Below, in pieces: positions 31,029 to 39,748 of a stretch of 44,572 nucleotides of DNA (the stretch's first letter is position 1; every line of letters starts with the position of its first letter). Where the stretch lies: positions 579 through 45,150 of the forward strand of contig MFPR01000027.1 of NCBI GenBank assembly GCA_001784175.1, written 5' to 3'. The DNA is from Candidatus Lindowbacteria bacterium RIFCSPLOWO2_12_FULL_62_27 (lineage in GTDB: Bacteria; Lindowbacteria; 2-12-FULL-62-27). The position numbers were made by a program, and so were the translations under genes. The notes below the pieces were generated by a model that worked only from the letters and a program-made list of their open reading frames with translations, did no database searches and was not told the origin of the DNA.

Positions 31029-31490
31029 CTATTCTCTTTTTTCTTCCTGCGACTTCTCCTGCGACAAGACTGCGGTCAATCCTATTTCTGACGCGGCCAG
31101 CGACTCGAGCCGCACCGGGCTTTCCAGCACGGTCCGCCTCATGTAGAGCCGCGTGATTTCGCTTTCAATCTCGGCCTTCCGCCGCGTCAGCGTCCAGACG
31201 TTCAGACTTTGTGACTTGGTCTGAACCCTCAGATACACTTCGAAAAAAAGAGCGACACAAAATAAACCCACATACGTCAGGCCCGCGACCAGCTCGCGAT
31301 ACCGAAGGGCCCGCTGCTCGACCGATATGGACCGGCCGGGCCGGACGGCCTTGACCTCCGACGGTTCCCGCAACGCAAACCGGCGGCGAAATAAAAGCGC
31401 CGGCGATAAGGCCGTGCTGACACGATGAACGAGGCCGAAGCCAGTCTTGGGTCGGTATTTTGCCCGGTACAGATTCCGCTTCTTCTGCAT
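31029..31490 (-). CDS. ftsL: FtsL-like division protein
   Basis: A 153-aa bitopic protein in the ftsL position between rsmH and murE. A basic, low-complexity N-terminus (about 1-60) is followed by one membrane helix (LVAGLTYVGLFCVALFFEVY) and a short coiled coil (LNVWTLTRRKAEIESEITRL) reaching the periplasm. FtsL proteins are poorly conserved; topology and position carry the call. It should pair with FtsB and FtsQ to recruit FtsW. The cytoplasmic part is longer than the E. coli protein's. No strong ribosome-binding site is seen at ATG 31490. Confidence 0.8.
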   Translation of the reverse strand: MQKKRNLYRAKYRPKTGFGLVHRVSTALSPALLFRRRFALREPSEVKAVRPGRSISVEQRALRYRELVAGLTYVGLFCVALFFEVYLRVQTKSQSLNVWTLTRRKAEIESEITRLYMRRTVLESPVRLESLAASEIGLTAVLSQEKSQEEKRE

Positions 31491-31547
31491 ATCGTCTGCG
31501 TCTTGTTCTTCTTCATCGGCATCCGCCCCTTCCGATCTGAGCCCGTC

Positions 31548-32507
31548 TCATATTCTTTCGATGACAAAGAGCTTCGCGCTTCGGGCCGACGGATTGCTCC
31601 GAATCTCCGCCGCCGCCGGCCGCACGCCCCTGCGGGTCACCCACCGAAGGAGCGGTTTGCGCCCGCACCGGCACTCCGGGAAATCCGGCGGACAGATGCA
31701 GCCCTTCACCAGCGCGTCTGTTTCGGTTCTCACCAGCCGTTCCTCTTCCCACGTATACGCAAGGATCGCCAGCCGCCCACCCGGTACCAGAACGGCCGCG
31801 GCCGCCGGGATCAGCGCGGCCAGGTCCTTCATCTCGCCGGTCACCGCCTCGCGCAACGCCCGAAAGACCTTGGTCGCCGGATGAGAACCGCTCCGCCCTC
31901 CGCCGATCGCCTTACGCAAAAGATCCGCCAACTCGCTCGTCCGCCGAATGGGGGTTTTCTTGCGTGCATCCACCAGCGCGCGCGCGATCCGCCGGCCCCG
32001 GCGCTCGCCGGCGTCGAGAAACAGCCGGGCGAGGTCCGGCTCCAGCCACCGGTTCACCACATCGGCCGCCGTCGGCCCCTCGACCCCGAGCCTCATGTCC
32101 AGCGGCCCATCGACGAATGAGAAGCCCCATTCGGGTGTGCGGTAATGCCGGGTCGAAACACCCAGATCCGCGAGCACGGCCTTCACCCGGTCATGCCCGA
32201 AAGAAGCGACGATCCGCCCCAGGTCCCGGAAGTTTCCTTCCACCACGACCAATCGGGGGTCCACAAGGCCCAGCGCCGCGAGCATCCGCGGGTCACGCTC
32301 GATGCCGATGAGTTTCCCGGCGGCATCCACGATCCGCAGCCGACGCAGAATTTCGCCCGCGTGGCCGCCCTCCCCGAGCGTCGCATCCACCACGATCCAC
32401 TCGCCCGTTGCTGCCGGTTGCGGCGGCTCGACCAAACCGAGAGCCTCCATACTCAGTTGTAAAAGAACAGGGGTGTGCAATCGGGGTTGGGACTGCGACG
32501 GATTCAT
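31548..32507 (-). CDS. rsmH: 16S rRNA (cytosine-1402-N4)-methyltransferase RsmH
   Basis: SAM-dependent methyltransferase (formerly MraW, 319 aa) acting on C1402 of 16S rRNA. Visible: LHTPVLLQLSMEAL at the N-terminus, the SAM-binding VVDATLGEGGHAGEIL, IGIERDPRML, VLADLGVSTRHYRTPEWGFS with DMRLG, FRALREAVTGEM and the C-terminal KPLLRWVTRR. Frame is open to 32585, but MNPSQSQPRLHTPVLL (ATG 32507, GGAG 10 nt upstream) matches the family start. It follows mraZ as usual in dcw clusters. Confidence 0.97.
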   Translation of the reverse strand: MNPSQSQPRLHTPVLLQLSMEALGLVEPPQPAATGEWIVVDATLGEGGHAGEILRRLRIVDAAGKLIGIERDPRMLAALGLVDPRLVVVEGNFRDLGRIVASFGHDRVKAVLADLGVSTRHYRTPEWGFSFVDGPLDMRLGVEGPTAADVVNRWLEPDLARLFLDAGERRGRRIARALVDARKKTPIRRTSELADLLRKAIGGGRSGSHPATKVFRALREAVTGEMKDLAALIPAAAAVLVPGGRLAILAYTWEEERLVRTETDALVKGCICPPDFPECRCGRKPLLRWVTRRGVRPAAAEIRSNPSARSAKLFVIERI

Positions 32508-32601
32508 CTGCGCGTTACTCCGAGCCAGGTTCCCATATTCCCCCCTCTCGGTGTTTGTTCGTGCGGCGTGCCCGCCCGATTGCACGACCCGATATTTTTT
32601 G

Positions 32602-33084
32602 TCAGACCGCCGCCGCGCCCGCGCGGGATATTTTCTCAGCGATCTCCTCCATCTCGTCCTGCATCTCCCTCGACGCCGCCTGCCATGCCTCCTCTCTCCA
32701 TATTTCTATGTGGTCCATCACGCCCACCACCACGATCCGCCGCGAACCCCGCTTCATCTGCAGGTGCTCCTCCAGAAACGCCTTCGGAATCAACAGCCGG
32801 CCCTGCCGGTCCACCTCCACTTCCTCCGCCTTCCCGGTCAGCATCCGCTTCAATTTTCGTATGTCTTTCGACAGCTCGCTCCGGCTCTCAATCTCTCTTT
32901 TCAGAAATTCCGACCACTGGGATTTCGGAAACAAATACACGCACCGCTCGAATCCCCGGGTCAGCACCAGTTCCCCCGCTTTCCGCGCGCCGCCCGACAC
33001 CTCGTCCAGGCGGACCTTCAGCTTGGCCGGAACCAGAAACCGTCCCTTCCCATCCACCTCCCTCGTATAGGATCCGATGTACAT
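32602..33084 (-). CDS. mraZ: transcriptional regulator MraZ
   Basis: A 160-aa double-AbrB-fold regulator that binds repeats in its own promoter and controls the dcw cluster. Both half-motifs are visible: YTREVDGKGRFLVPAKLKVR (about residue 6) and AEEVEVDRQGRLLIPKAFLE (about residue 85). ATG 33084 is chosen over 33150 because it is preceded by GGAGG and matches the usual MYIGSY-type start. Three GTGG repeats spaced 10-11 nt overlap this ribosome-binding site, and a strong promoter lies at 33122-33150. First gene of the cluster. Confidence 0.97.
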   Translation of the reverse strand: MYIGSYTREVDGKGRFLVPAKLKVRLDEVSGGARKAGELVLTRGFERCVYLFPKSQWSEFLKREIESRSELSKDIRKLKRMLTGKAEEVEVDRQGRLLIPKAFLEEHLQMKRGSRRIVVVGVMDHIEIWREEAWQAASREMQDEMEEIAEKISRAGAAAV

Positions 33085-33085
33085 T

Positions 33086-33110
33086 CCACTTTCCTCCACT
33101 TTCTTACCAC
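33086..33110 (-). promoter_or_regulatory. MraZ operator repeats
   Basis: Minus-strand GTGG motifs at 33110-33107, 33099-33096 and 33089-33086, 11 and 10 nt apart, between promoter and start of mraZ. This matches the known MraZ binding pattern of three or four direct repeats at about 10-nt intervals. Confidence 0.8.
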
Positions 33111-33121
33111 TATGACCGCAG

Positions 33122-33150
33122 ATGCTAAGATGGCGGATGCGGGATGTCAA
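33122..33150 (-). promoter_or_regulatory. dcw cluster promoter
   Basis: Minus-strand -35 TTGACA (33150-33145), 17-nt spacer, -10 TAGCAT (33127-33122), followed by the MraZ repeats and mraZ. Confidence 0.8.
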
Positions 33151-33195
33151 GGGAAATCTTCAGAATTTTGGGGAAACGGGACGCGCCGGGCGCGC

Positions 33196-33513
33196 CTAGA
33201 GGCCGGCCGAACGAGGCGGGGAGATTCTTTCCGTCAGTTCCTTTCCCGGTTTGAATTTGAGGTCGAGGCGGTCCGGCACCCGGATGCGGCCGCCGGTGCG
33301 GAAATCGTAGGCGGGGCGCGGGCGGCGGCGGACGGCCATGAAGGTGCCGAATCCCCGCAGTTCCACGCGCGGGACGGAGATGCATTCATGGACGACCGCG
33401 GAGCAGAAGGCGTCCAGAACCGCCTGCGCGTCTTTGAGAGGGATATCGAGCCTGCGGGAAATTTTTCTTGCGAGGTCGCGCGAAACTATTTCAGTCGGAT
33501 GGACGAAAAGAAT
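33196..33513 (-). CDS. HU/IHF-family DNA-binding protein
   Basis: About 105 residues with the HU/IHF fold: helical dimerisation part TEIVSRDLARKISRRLDIPL, then VELRGFGTFMAVRRRPRPAY (the conserved GFGxF) and the arm/C-terminal part RTGGRIRVPDRLDLKFKPGK. Such proteins bend DNA. The start is unclear: no ATG, GTG or TTG occurs near the expected place, and the nearest ones upstream lie deep inside the overlapping solute-binding-like gene. ATT at 33513 is a formal possibility, as non-AUG starts occur. It overlaps the end of the preceding gene by about 28 nt. Confidence 0.78.
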   Translation of the reverse strand: MLFVHPTEIVSRDLARKISRRLDIPLKDAQAVLDAFCSAVVHECISVPRVELRGFGTFMAVRRRPRPAYDFRTGGRIRVPDRLDLKFKPGKELTERISPPRSAGL

Positions 33514-35672
33514 TTTCCGGGAACGATCGACGGCGTGAATTCCGCGACCCGCGGGCCGAGCGCAAACCGCCGCGTCAGCCAGCAGAGCGGAATCACCGGC
33601 AGTTCCGAGTGCAGGAGGTCCTGCGCGGCGCCCAAGTCCCCGCCCTCCGAGGTCAAGGCGTCCACGATCGAGTTGCGATATCCCCACCGGTTGTTTTTTC
33701 CGGACGACGCGAACTGCTGCTGCATCCACAGCCGGTACGGCGGCCCCGGCGTCAGCGTCACGACGGCGAGATCATAGTCACCTTCGGCCAGCCGGTCCGA
33801 ATACGCGCGCCACGAAAGGCCCGTCGGCTCCGCCGTGAGATACAGCGACGACAGGTCCGACCGGATGCCTTCGGCGATCAGGCCGTAGTGCGGCTCTTCC
33901 ACCGGAAAGATCAGAACCAGGCGGCCCGTGTCGCCGCGGTCCTTCGCCAGGACCTGCGCCGCTACCACGGATTTTTCCGGCAGCTTGACGAGCGGCTGCG
34001 CCACCTCGCGCGCGGACGCAGGGAGGAACCCCTCGGCGGGACTGCCCCGTTGATTCAAGGAAACTTCCAGGACGGTCCGGCGGTCCAGAATCAGCGCCAC
34101 CATTCTGCGGAAATGGACATCCGACATCGGCCGGCGCCGGGCATTGAACGCGAGCGCCACCAGTTCCTCGGCGGAACTCTGGACCGTCCGGACGCCGGAC
34201 GCCGGGCCGAACTTCAGATATTCCTCGTCCGGGATCTCGTGAAGATCGGCCTGCCCTTCCTCAAACCCCTTTGAGCGCTTTTTGGGATCGCGCTCCACGG
34301 TCAGGATCAGCGTGTCCGGCGCCTTCGACCACACATCCTTCATGAAAAAATACGGACGTTTCTCGAGGATCACCGTCCGGACGCCCTTGGAGGCAAGCCG
34401 GTACGGCGAAAGGCCGGTGCCGACCGGATCGTACCGATCGTTGATCAGCCGAAAGACGGGGTCGGACAATCGCTCGCGCACGTCCAGCACCGGCGAATCG
34501 AGCGACAGGCCGATCTCGGTGTCGGACAGGACCGACCACCGGCAGGTCCCGAGGAGCGCCTGGGCCGACGGATCTTCGCTTCGGGCCGTCATGAGGTCGA
34601 CCACCTCGCGCGCGCGCACCGATGAGCCGCCCATGTCGGTCGAAAGATACGGCGGCAGCGTCACACGGACTTTGCCGGGAACTTCTTCGTTCCAATCCAG
34701 CGCGATTTGCGGCAGCGTGACCGACAGAAGTTCCTCCAGCACCGCATCGGCGGGCGTCTTGGCCGGCCGCTCCGCCCGCGCCGTCGTCGACAGAAAAAGG
34801 CGAAGGACGCCTCTCAGCGGATCGACCGGGCCGGACGGCGCAGAAATCGTTGCCGACACCGGCCGCACCTGAGGCGGCGTCCCGGACGGCAACGCAGTAT
34901 AAGCGGCATCCTTGGACGGCGGCGCGAACGCCGCCAGGGTTCTCGCCTCGTACGAGCGCGCGAAGCGCATGTCGCGAAACCCGAGATCAAAGAGCGCGAT
35001 CCCCACGATGATCTGTCCGGGCGCGCCCGGCTTCGGCAAAATCCGGCCGATGAGAAGCACGCCTTCGGTGTCGAACTGGCTCAACGTCGCCGGATACGGA
35101 AGGCCCGACGGGTCGACCTCGTTCGGCGTGAGCGGCGCGTCCGACGTTTTGAGGCCGTTGCGTTTGAGATGATACAGAACGAGGCTGCGGAGGATGCGGC
35201 TGCGGCCGTCCTGTTTGGCGGCGCCGGAACCGTCGTCGACATAAAAGGGCGACACGCGAATTTTCGGAATGTCCAGCTCCACCACGGCCCAGTCGCCACG
35301 CTCCACGGCCGGCTTGGCCGACTCGTCCATCTGGACCCACGCGGTGCGGTCATGCAGCGCGGTCACTTTTCCGCGCCCGGCCTCCACGCTCTCGCGCCCG
35401 AGAATTCTCGGCGGGCTGTCCGGCGACAGGATCGGTGAGCCGTCCCGGAAGAACACGACGTTCTGGCCCGTCCGGACGGCCGTCAGGTCCCCGACCAGAT
35501 AGGCGCGGCCGCCGTCCATGCCGACGTACGCCACCTTGGTCTGTACCGCCAGGAGATTGTCCCGGATTTCTTCGGAAATCTTGGAAGCCAGCCGCTCCAT
35601 CTCCTCCTGCTGGCCCCACGCCATCGGGGCGGTCAGCGCCACAGTGAGCAAAATCCCCAAGACACGCCTCAT
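33486..35672 (-). CDS. secreted family-5 solute-binding-like protein
   Basis: A 728-aa protein with a signal peptide (MRRVLGILLTVALTAPMAWG). The C-terminal half, from about residue 370, resembles family 5 extracellular solute-binding proteins (peptide/oligopeptide ABC type): DPVGTGLSPYRLASKGVRTV, ALAFNARRRPMSDVHFRRMV and the late HSELPVIPLCWLTRRFA. The N-terminal about 350 residues are unlike such proteins: a beta-rich region (VAYVGMDGGRAYLVGDLTAV) and a domain with RSLVLYHLKRNG. No ABC permease genes are nearby, so a sensor or orphan binding role is possible. ATG 35672 is used because the signal peptide begins there. Confidence 0.75.
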   Translation of the reverse strand: MRRVLGILLTVALTAPMAWGQQEEMERLASKISEEIRDNLLAVQTKVAYVGMDGGRAYLVGDLTAVRTGQNVVFFRDGSPILSPDSPPRILGRESVEAGRGKVTALHDRTAWVQMDESAKPAVERGDWAVVELDIPKIRVSPFYVDDGSGAAKQDGRSRILRSLVLYHLKRNGLKTSDAPLTPNEVDPSGLPYPATLSQFDTEGVLLIGRILPKPGAPGQIIVGIALFDLGFRDMRFARSYEARTLAAFAPPSKDAAYTALPSGTPPQVRPVSATISAPSGPVDPLRGVLRLFLSTTARAERPAKTPADAVLEELLSVTLPQIALDWNEEVPGKVRVTLPPYLSTDMGGSSVRAREVVDLMTARSEDPSAQALLGTCRWSVLSDTEIGLSLDSPVLDVRERLSDPVFRLINDRYDPVGTGLSPYRLASKGVRTVILEKRPYFFMKDVWSKAPDTLILTVERDPKKRSKGFEEGQADLHEIPDEEYLKFGPASGVRTVQSSAEELVALAFNARRRPMSDVHFRRMVALILDRRTVLEVSLNQRGSPAEGFLPASAREVAQPLVKLPEKSVVAAQVLAKDRGDTGRLVLIFPVEEPHYGLIAEGIRSDLSSLYLTAEPTGLSWRAYSDRLAEGDYDLAVVTLTPGPPYRLWMQQQFASSGKNNRWGYRNSIVDALTSEGGDLGAAQDLLHSELPVIPLCWLTRRFALGPRVAEFTPSIVPGKFFSSIRLK

Positions 35673-35736
35673 GACCGCGAAGCGTAGCAGGAGACCGGCA
35701 AAAAGGAAAGTTGCGCGCACCGCGCGCACCCCGCGA

Positions 35737-36948
35737 CTACGCACGGACCAGAATCTCGGCCAGCACGGGAGACCCCAGAAAATTGTCCTGAAAAACCCGC
35801 TTCCAGAATTGCAGGAATTTCGCCGAGTGCGTGAAATGCAGTTCCACGAAATGGATCGGATCGAACAGATCCGCCACCGCCGGCGCGCCGGCGCCCGATT
35901 TTCGGGCTCGTACCATCAGCCGGAGACGGAGAGTGGCGTACAGAAAACATAAAATCTGGATGCCGCGGACCCAGCCGAATTCAAAAAAGAAATCTTTTTC
36001 AAATATTTTGTACTGCAGAAATTTTCGAACGATCGGGGACAGAATCGCCTCCGATGGATCGTAATGCGCGCGGCGTAGGCGACGGTAATAGAGCGCGGCC
36101 CCGACCCCTTCCTCGGCCGGACCCCGCTCCAGGCGGTCGACAAACTCCTGCAGATCGTCCCGGCAGGACCGGAGCTGCGGCGTGCCCGCAACGCAAAGGA
36201 CTCTGAGCGCGACGATGCGCCGGATCAGGTGATAGGCGGCGCCGAGATCGGACACGGATTTGTGCTCCATGAAACAAACCGGATGCAGGCTCCGGTCCCG
36301 CAACTTCCGCCGGAGCGCCTCGCCGTCCGGCATGGCCTCCACCGCGCCCAAAAAACGCGCGATGGCGATCAGCGCGTCGTCCAGCGGCACGGTCCGGTTC
36401 AGAAACTCGATCAGAATGCTCTCGACCAGAAAATAGGTGTCCCACCCGAACGGCTTCGGATCGCGGATGGGCGATTCCGGCAGATTCACGGCTTCCGGCG
36501 GAATCGGCATGTCTCCCTCGATCAGAGTAAACGGTTCCGGCCGGCACAGGGTATGGAGAAAGGCGCCGTACGACGAAAAACTCATGCTCATCTCAAATCC
36601 CCTCGGCGTCATCACGCCCAGCCGCGGATAATCGCGGCACACCATACTCTTGAGCATAGGATCGTGCGCGTGCAGATAACAGTGATTGTCCTTGCCCAGG
36701 AAAACACACCGGCCGTCGCCGGTCAGCGTATAGTATTTTTTCCCGCCCTCTTCAAAGTACCACGGCATCTCCGGGTTGGGCCGGGGCGCCGGGGGGTTCT
36801 CCAGAAATGCGCGCGCCCGCTCGAATGAGGGCTCGTCGATCAGAATGCCCCAGAGCCGGCAACAGCCGCCGCACGCGGTACACGAAAAGTTCCCGAGATC
36901 GGCGGGGGCGATGACCTTCAGCGTCGACGCCCGGGCGGAGGTTGTCAA
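35737..36948 (-). CDS. YkgJ-type cysteine-cluster protein
   Basis: A roughly 403-aa protein with the CxxCxxCC cluster (FSCTACGGCCRLWG, about residue 20) plus later Cys residues (GRCVFLGKDNHCYLHAHDP, then VCRDYPRLG) typical of the YkgJ/Fe-S-or-zinc cluster family, function unknown. The long C-terminal part (about 190-400) is helical with hydrophobic stretches such as GIQILCFLYATLRLRLMV. TTG 36948 overlaps the stop of the 56-aa membrane protein (TTGA), and this is chosen although the frame stays open far upstream through other genes. Confidence 0.8.
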   Translation of the reverse strand: MTTSARASTLKVIAPADLGNFSCTACGGCCRLWGILIDEPSFERARAFLENPPAPRPNPEMPWYFEEGGKKYYTLTGDGRCVFLGKDNHCYLHAHDPMLKSMVCRDYPRLGVMTPRGFEMSMSFSSYGAFLHTLCRPEPFTLIEGDMPIPPEAVNLPESPIRDPKPFGWDTYFLVESILIEFLNRTVPLDDALIAIARFLGAVEAMPDGEALRRKLRDRSLHPVCFMEHKSVSDLGAAYHLIRRIVALRVLCVAGTPQLRSCRDDLQEFVDRLERGPAEEGVGAALYYRRLRRAHYDPSEAILSPIVRKFLQYKIFEKDFFFEFGWVRGIQILCFLYATLRLRLMVRARKSGAGAPAVADLFDPIHFVELHFTHSAKFLQFWKRVFQDNFLGSPVLAEILVRA

Positions 36949-37115
36949 CGGATCAGGTCCTCCGGCGTGTAAAATCGGCTTGATGCGCCATACGGCCGCG
37001 CGCTTCGCTTGACATACAGCCACACGAGAAGCCGATGCAGAAGATGTCCCACGGCGGGGATCCGGCCGAAGAGAAAGAGGAAGGCGCGAAACAGGATCAG
37101 CTTGAACGGGCTCAT
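36945..37115 (-). CDS. 56-aa membrane-associated small protein
   Basis: MSPFKLILFRAFLFLFGRIP starts a short hydrophobic protein with one or two membrane-associated helices and a basic, Tyr-containing tail (KRSARPYGASSRFYTPEDLI). Its ATG overlaps the stop of the upstream gene (ATGA), and its stop overlaps the TTG start of the downstream gene, a strong sign of a real coupled gene despite its size. No family recognised. It may anchor or accompany the cysteine-cluster protein. Confidence 0.65.
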   Translation of the reverse strand: MSPFKLILFRAFLFLFGRIPAVGHLLHRLLVWLYVKRSARPYGASSRFYTPEDLIR

Positions 37116-38047
37116 GCAGTCCCTCCGCCGGACAACCAGAGGGCGCTCCGAAGATAATCGGCGGCGTACGGAACCATGTACCGGTCGTCCATCCAGGATG
37201 GTTGCAGAATTTTTTGCTGCGCAGCGCCGCGCGAGATTTTCCCGATCTGGCCGCTCCCGGCCCACGCGAGGGAAAAGGGATAAAAGAATCGCGTGGAACG
37301 CGACTGCCCGCCGTATTCATAAACGCCGTCGGCGCCGAGGTTGGATCCCAGCCGGTCCGCCTCCCGTTTCACCCAGTCGCCGGCGCTCTCGTCGCGGGCG
37401 CGGGCCGCGTAGATCGCCAGCGCCGACAGCGTGATGCTGGCATACCCGAGATCGGATCCGCCATACTCGTTGAAGTATCCGAGCCGCGCGTGTTCCTCGC
37501 GCATCCGTTCGACCCGCCGGCGCGCGGCGCGCAGCAGGGCGTCGCTGCATATTAATATGGAGAGGTTGGCAAGGGCGGCCGCCGAGGCAGCCTGCTGGTT
37601 GGCCGTGTCGTCCGCCTCATGACGGGCCAGCCAGCGGCCGACCGGCGCGAGGTCTGTCACGGGCGGCTCTTTCAAGAGCATGAGGGCCTGCGTTGCGTGC
37701 ATCGCCGAAAAGGCGGTCGCGCAGAACGAGCGTTCCCAAGGGTACGCCTCGTCAAAGCTTCCGTCGCCGCGCCGCATCCGCTCCCAGTACCGGACAGCGG
37801 CCAGCGCCCACTCGCGGATCTTCTCTTTTCCATGGTAAGGATTGGACGCGTGCGAATAGACAAAGGCGCACGCGAGGACTTCCGACACTTCTTGAAAGCG
37901 CGCGTTTGGAAAATCATGCAATTTGTAGTGCCAGAAATACCGCTCGGCGCAGCCGTACGTGGAACTGGGGTTGTCCCGGTCGATCATTCCCAGAATCCTG
38001 GGCACCTGCCCGATGGCTTCGCCGCCGATCTCCTCCGCTTCGTTCAC
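37112..38047 (-). CDS. alpha/alpha-toroid-like protein of unknown function
   Basis: A 311-aa protein that looks like a helical toroid (prenyltransferase/terpene-cyclase or glycosidase-like fold): repeated helix pairs such as DGSFDEAYPWERSFCATAFS, NQQAASAAALANLSILICSD and FNEYGGSDLGYASITLSALA. The start has the segment STYGCAERYFWHYKLHDFPN. GTG 38047 is preceded by AGGAGG, 7 nt away. No catalytic motif I can name. First gene of a three-gene coupled operon with the small membrane protein and the cysteine-cluster protein; divergent from the ATP-grasp gene. Confidence 0.72.
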   Translation of the reverse strand: MNEAEEIGGEAIGQVPRILGMIDRDNPSSTYGCAERYFWHYKLHDFPNARFQEVSEVLACAFVYSHASNPYHGKEKIREWALAAVRYWERMRRGDGSFDEAYPWERSFCATAFSAMHATQALMLLKEPPVTDLAPVGRWLARHEADDTANQQAASAAALANLSILICSDALLRAARRRVERMREEHARLGYFNEYGGSDLGYASITLSALAIYAARARDESAGDWVKREADRLGSNLGADGVYEYGGQSRSTRFFYPFSLAWAGSGQIGKISRGAAQQKILQPSWMDDRYMVPYAADYLRSALWLSGGGTA

Positions 38048-38118
38048 CGCGTGGCCTCCTGTAACCCGAAAAGTCGATTCGGCGCATTCACCCGTTCAAC
38101 TTATCGACCCCTCTCTTT

Positions 38119-38149
38119 CCCCCCTTTACAAGGGGGGATAAAGGGGGGT
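38119..38149. repeat. C/G-run intergenic inverted repeat
   Basis: CCCCCC then TTTACAA, GGGGGG, ATAAA, GGGGGG in the divergent intergenic region 38048-38210. Similar in style to the pair at 42895-42996; such runs are typical of dispersed intergenic repeats. Confidence 0.6.
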
Positions 38150-38210
38150 CTGTTGAAACGGTTGCGGGCGACGCGGCGTCTTGATAAGTGTTCATAAGGG
38201 GGGTGAAGCC

Positions 38211-39728
38211 ATGACGTCAAATCCGCTGGAGAGTTTGTCCAAGCTCAAGCGAGTGTCCCGGGCGGCCGGGTGGTTCAAGGGCGTTCAGCTTGTCTATCAG
38301 GGGTTCGGCCCGCTCGCGGCCCACATGTTCCACCATTTCACGCCGGTCGCCGGTATCGTCGCCAATTTTTACGGCGAGGACGTGCAGACCTACATCGAAA
38401 AGGGGTGGGGCACGCCGGTGTTTTCCTACGAGGCCAAAAAGCGCGTGCGCCACAACTCGGTCAATTTATTCACGGATTTTTTTTACAAGGACTATGGCGA
38501 AGAGATCGCCCGGAGGTTCAACCGGCTCAAGGGCACGGTCTGTTTCGTGCCGTTCAACACGACGCCCGCGCTCCACGATTTCCTCTTTCGCCGCGGCCGG
38601 CACTACCGGCTGTTTCAGAATCCGGTCATCGTCCAGAATTATTTTGACTACAAGGCCCGGCTCGCATGGCGCGCGAAGGACATCGGCATTCCCATTCCAC
38701 CGGCAAGCCAGGTCAAGATGTTTTGCGAGCTGAATTACAAGGAACTGGCCGACACCTACGAGGGGTCGTTCGTCCTCCAGATGCCGCTGTCGACGGCCGG
38801 CAGCGGCACCGATTTCGTCCACTCGCGTGACGATTTCGACGCGATCCTGGACCGCCGCCGGCGGGAACTCGGCGAGGGATTCGACCGGAAGCAGGTCAAA
38901 ATCACCCGGTACATGGGCGGACCCAGCCTGAACTGCACCGCGTGTGTCATCAACGGGGAAGTCGCGTTGTCCCAGCCGGACATCCAGATCGTGGGCGATC
39001 CTGATCTTGTGTCGACGCCCGGCCAGTACATCGGCTCCGATTTTTCCCAGCATGCGATCCCGAAACACATCCGCAAACAGATCCTGGACATCATGCGCAA
39101 GACCGGAACATGGATGGGCGCGAACGGCTATCATGGGAATTTCGGACTTGATTTTCTGACGACCACCGACAAGTCGGGCGTGGTGGACACCCTCTGCGTC
39201 AGCGAGATCAACGCGCGGCTGGTCGGCGAATCGCAGTACATGGCGGATTTTCAAGCCATGAAAAACGTCGTGCCGCTGCCGTTTTTCCATCTCGCCGAGT
39301 TTCTCGAGATCGACATCAAGCCCGAGTGGGTCCGGAAATACAATCAGGCCCTGCCCGAGATCGAGGGGTCGGCGCTCCTGATTTACAACAACCGCAAAGG
39401 CACGTTCCGTGCGCCCGGCAAACTGCGCAGCGGCGTCTTCCGGATCGAGGACGGAAAACTCAACAGACTCCGAGACGGGTACCTCCTGTCCGAAACGAAG
39501 AACAGCGACGAGTTCGTCATCACCAACGGGACTCCCTGGAAGGACCTCGTGATCGGCCATCCGCGATACGGCGACCAGGACGTCTTCCTCTGCTATATCA
39601 TGACGCGGGAAAGCATCGTCGATCCGAAAAACTGGAGGCGTGTGAGCCCGAAGTGGCGAGGGATCGTCGATGTCGTCCGCGACGCCGTCGGGCTTGAACC
39701 CTGCCCGTACCGATCGCTCAGCGAATAA
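38211..39728 (+). CDS. ATP-grasp domain protein (carboxylate-amine ligase type)
   Basis: A 505-aa protein. The ATP-grasp core spans about residues 150-360: KDIGIPIPPASQVKMFCELN (N-terminal lobe), SFVLQMPLSTAGSGTDFVHS (phosphate-binding loop), KITRYMGGPSLNCTACVING, GNFGLDFLTT and SEINARLVGESQYMADF with the metal-binding E and N. ATP-grasp enzymes join a carboxylate to an amine or thiol through an acyl phosphate; the substrates here are unknown. ATG 38211 has AAGGGGGGTGA upstream. The double-hydrolase gene starts 20 nt after it, so the two may build and process one product. Confidence 0.85.
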   Translation: MTSNPLESLSKLKRVSRAAGWFKGVQLVYQGFGPLAAHMFHHFTPVAGIVANFYGEDVQTYIEKGWGTPVFSYEAKKRVRHNSVNLFTDFFYKDYGEEIARRFNRLKGTVCFVPFNTTPALHDFLFRRGRHYRLFQNPVIVQNYFDYKARLAWRAKDIGIPIPPASQVKMFCELNYKELADTYEGSFVLQMPLSTAGSGTDFVHSRDDFDAILDRRRRELGEGFDRKQVKITRYMGGPSLNCTACVINGEVALSQPDIQIVGDPDLVSTPGQYIGSDFSQHAIPKHIRKQILDIMRKTGTWMGANGYHGNFGLDFLTTTDKSGVVDTLCVSEINARLVGESQYMADFQAMKNVVPLPFFHLAEFLEIDIKPEWVRKYNQALPEIEGSALLIYNNRKGTFRAPGKLRSGVFRIEDGKLNRLRDGYLLSETKNSDEFVITNGTPWKDLVIGHPRYGDQDVFLCYIMTRESIVDPKNWRRVSPKWRGIVDVVRDAVGLEPCPYRSLSE

Positions 39729-39748
39729 TTTTTCAGGAGCGCCGAAAC

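Noticed and set aside
35737-37320. Extending the cysteine-cluster protein upstream to a 527-aa product
   Set aside because: The extra N-terminus reads through the coupled 56-aa gene and the end of the toroid-like gene and is Pro/Arg/Ser-rich noise; the TTGA overlap at 36948 gives a better start.
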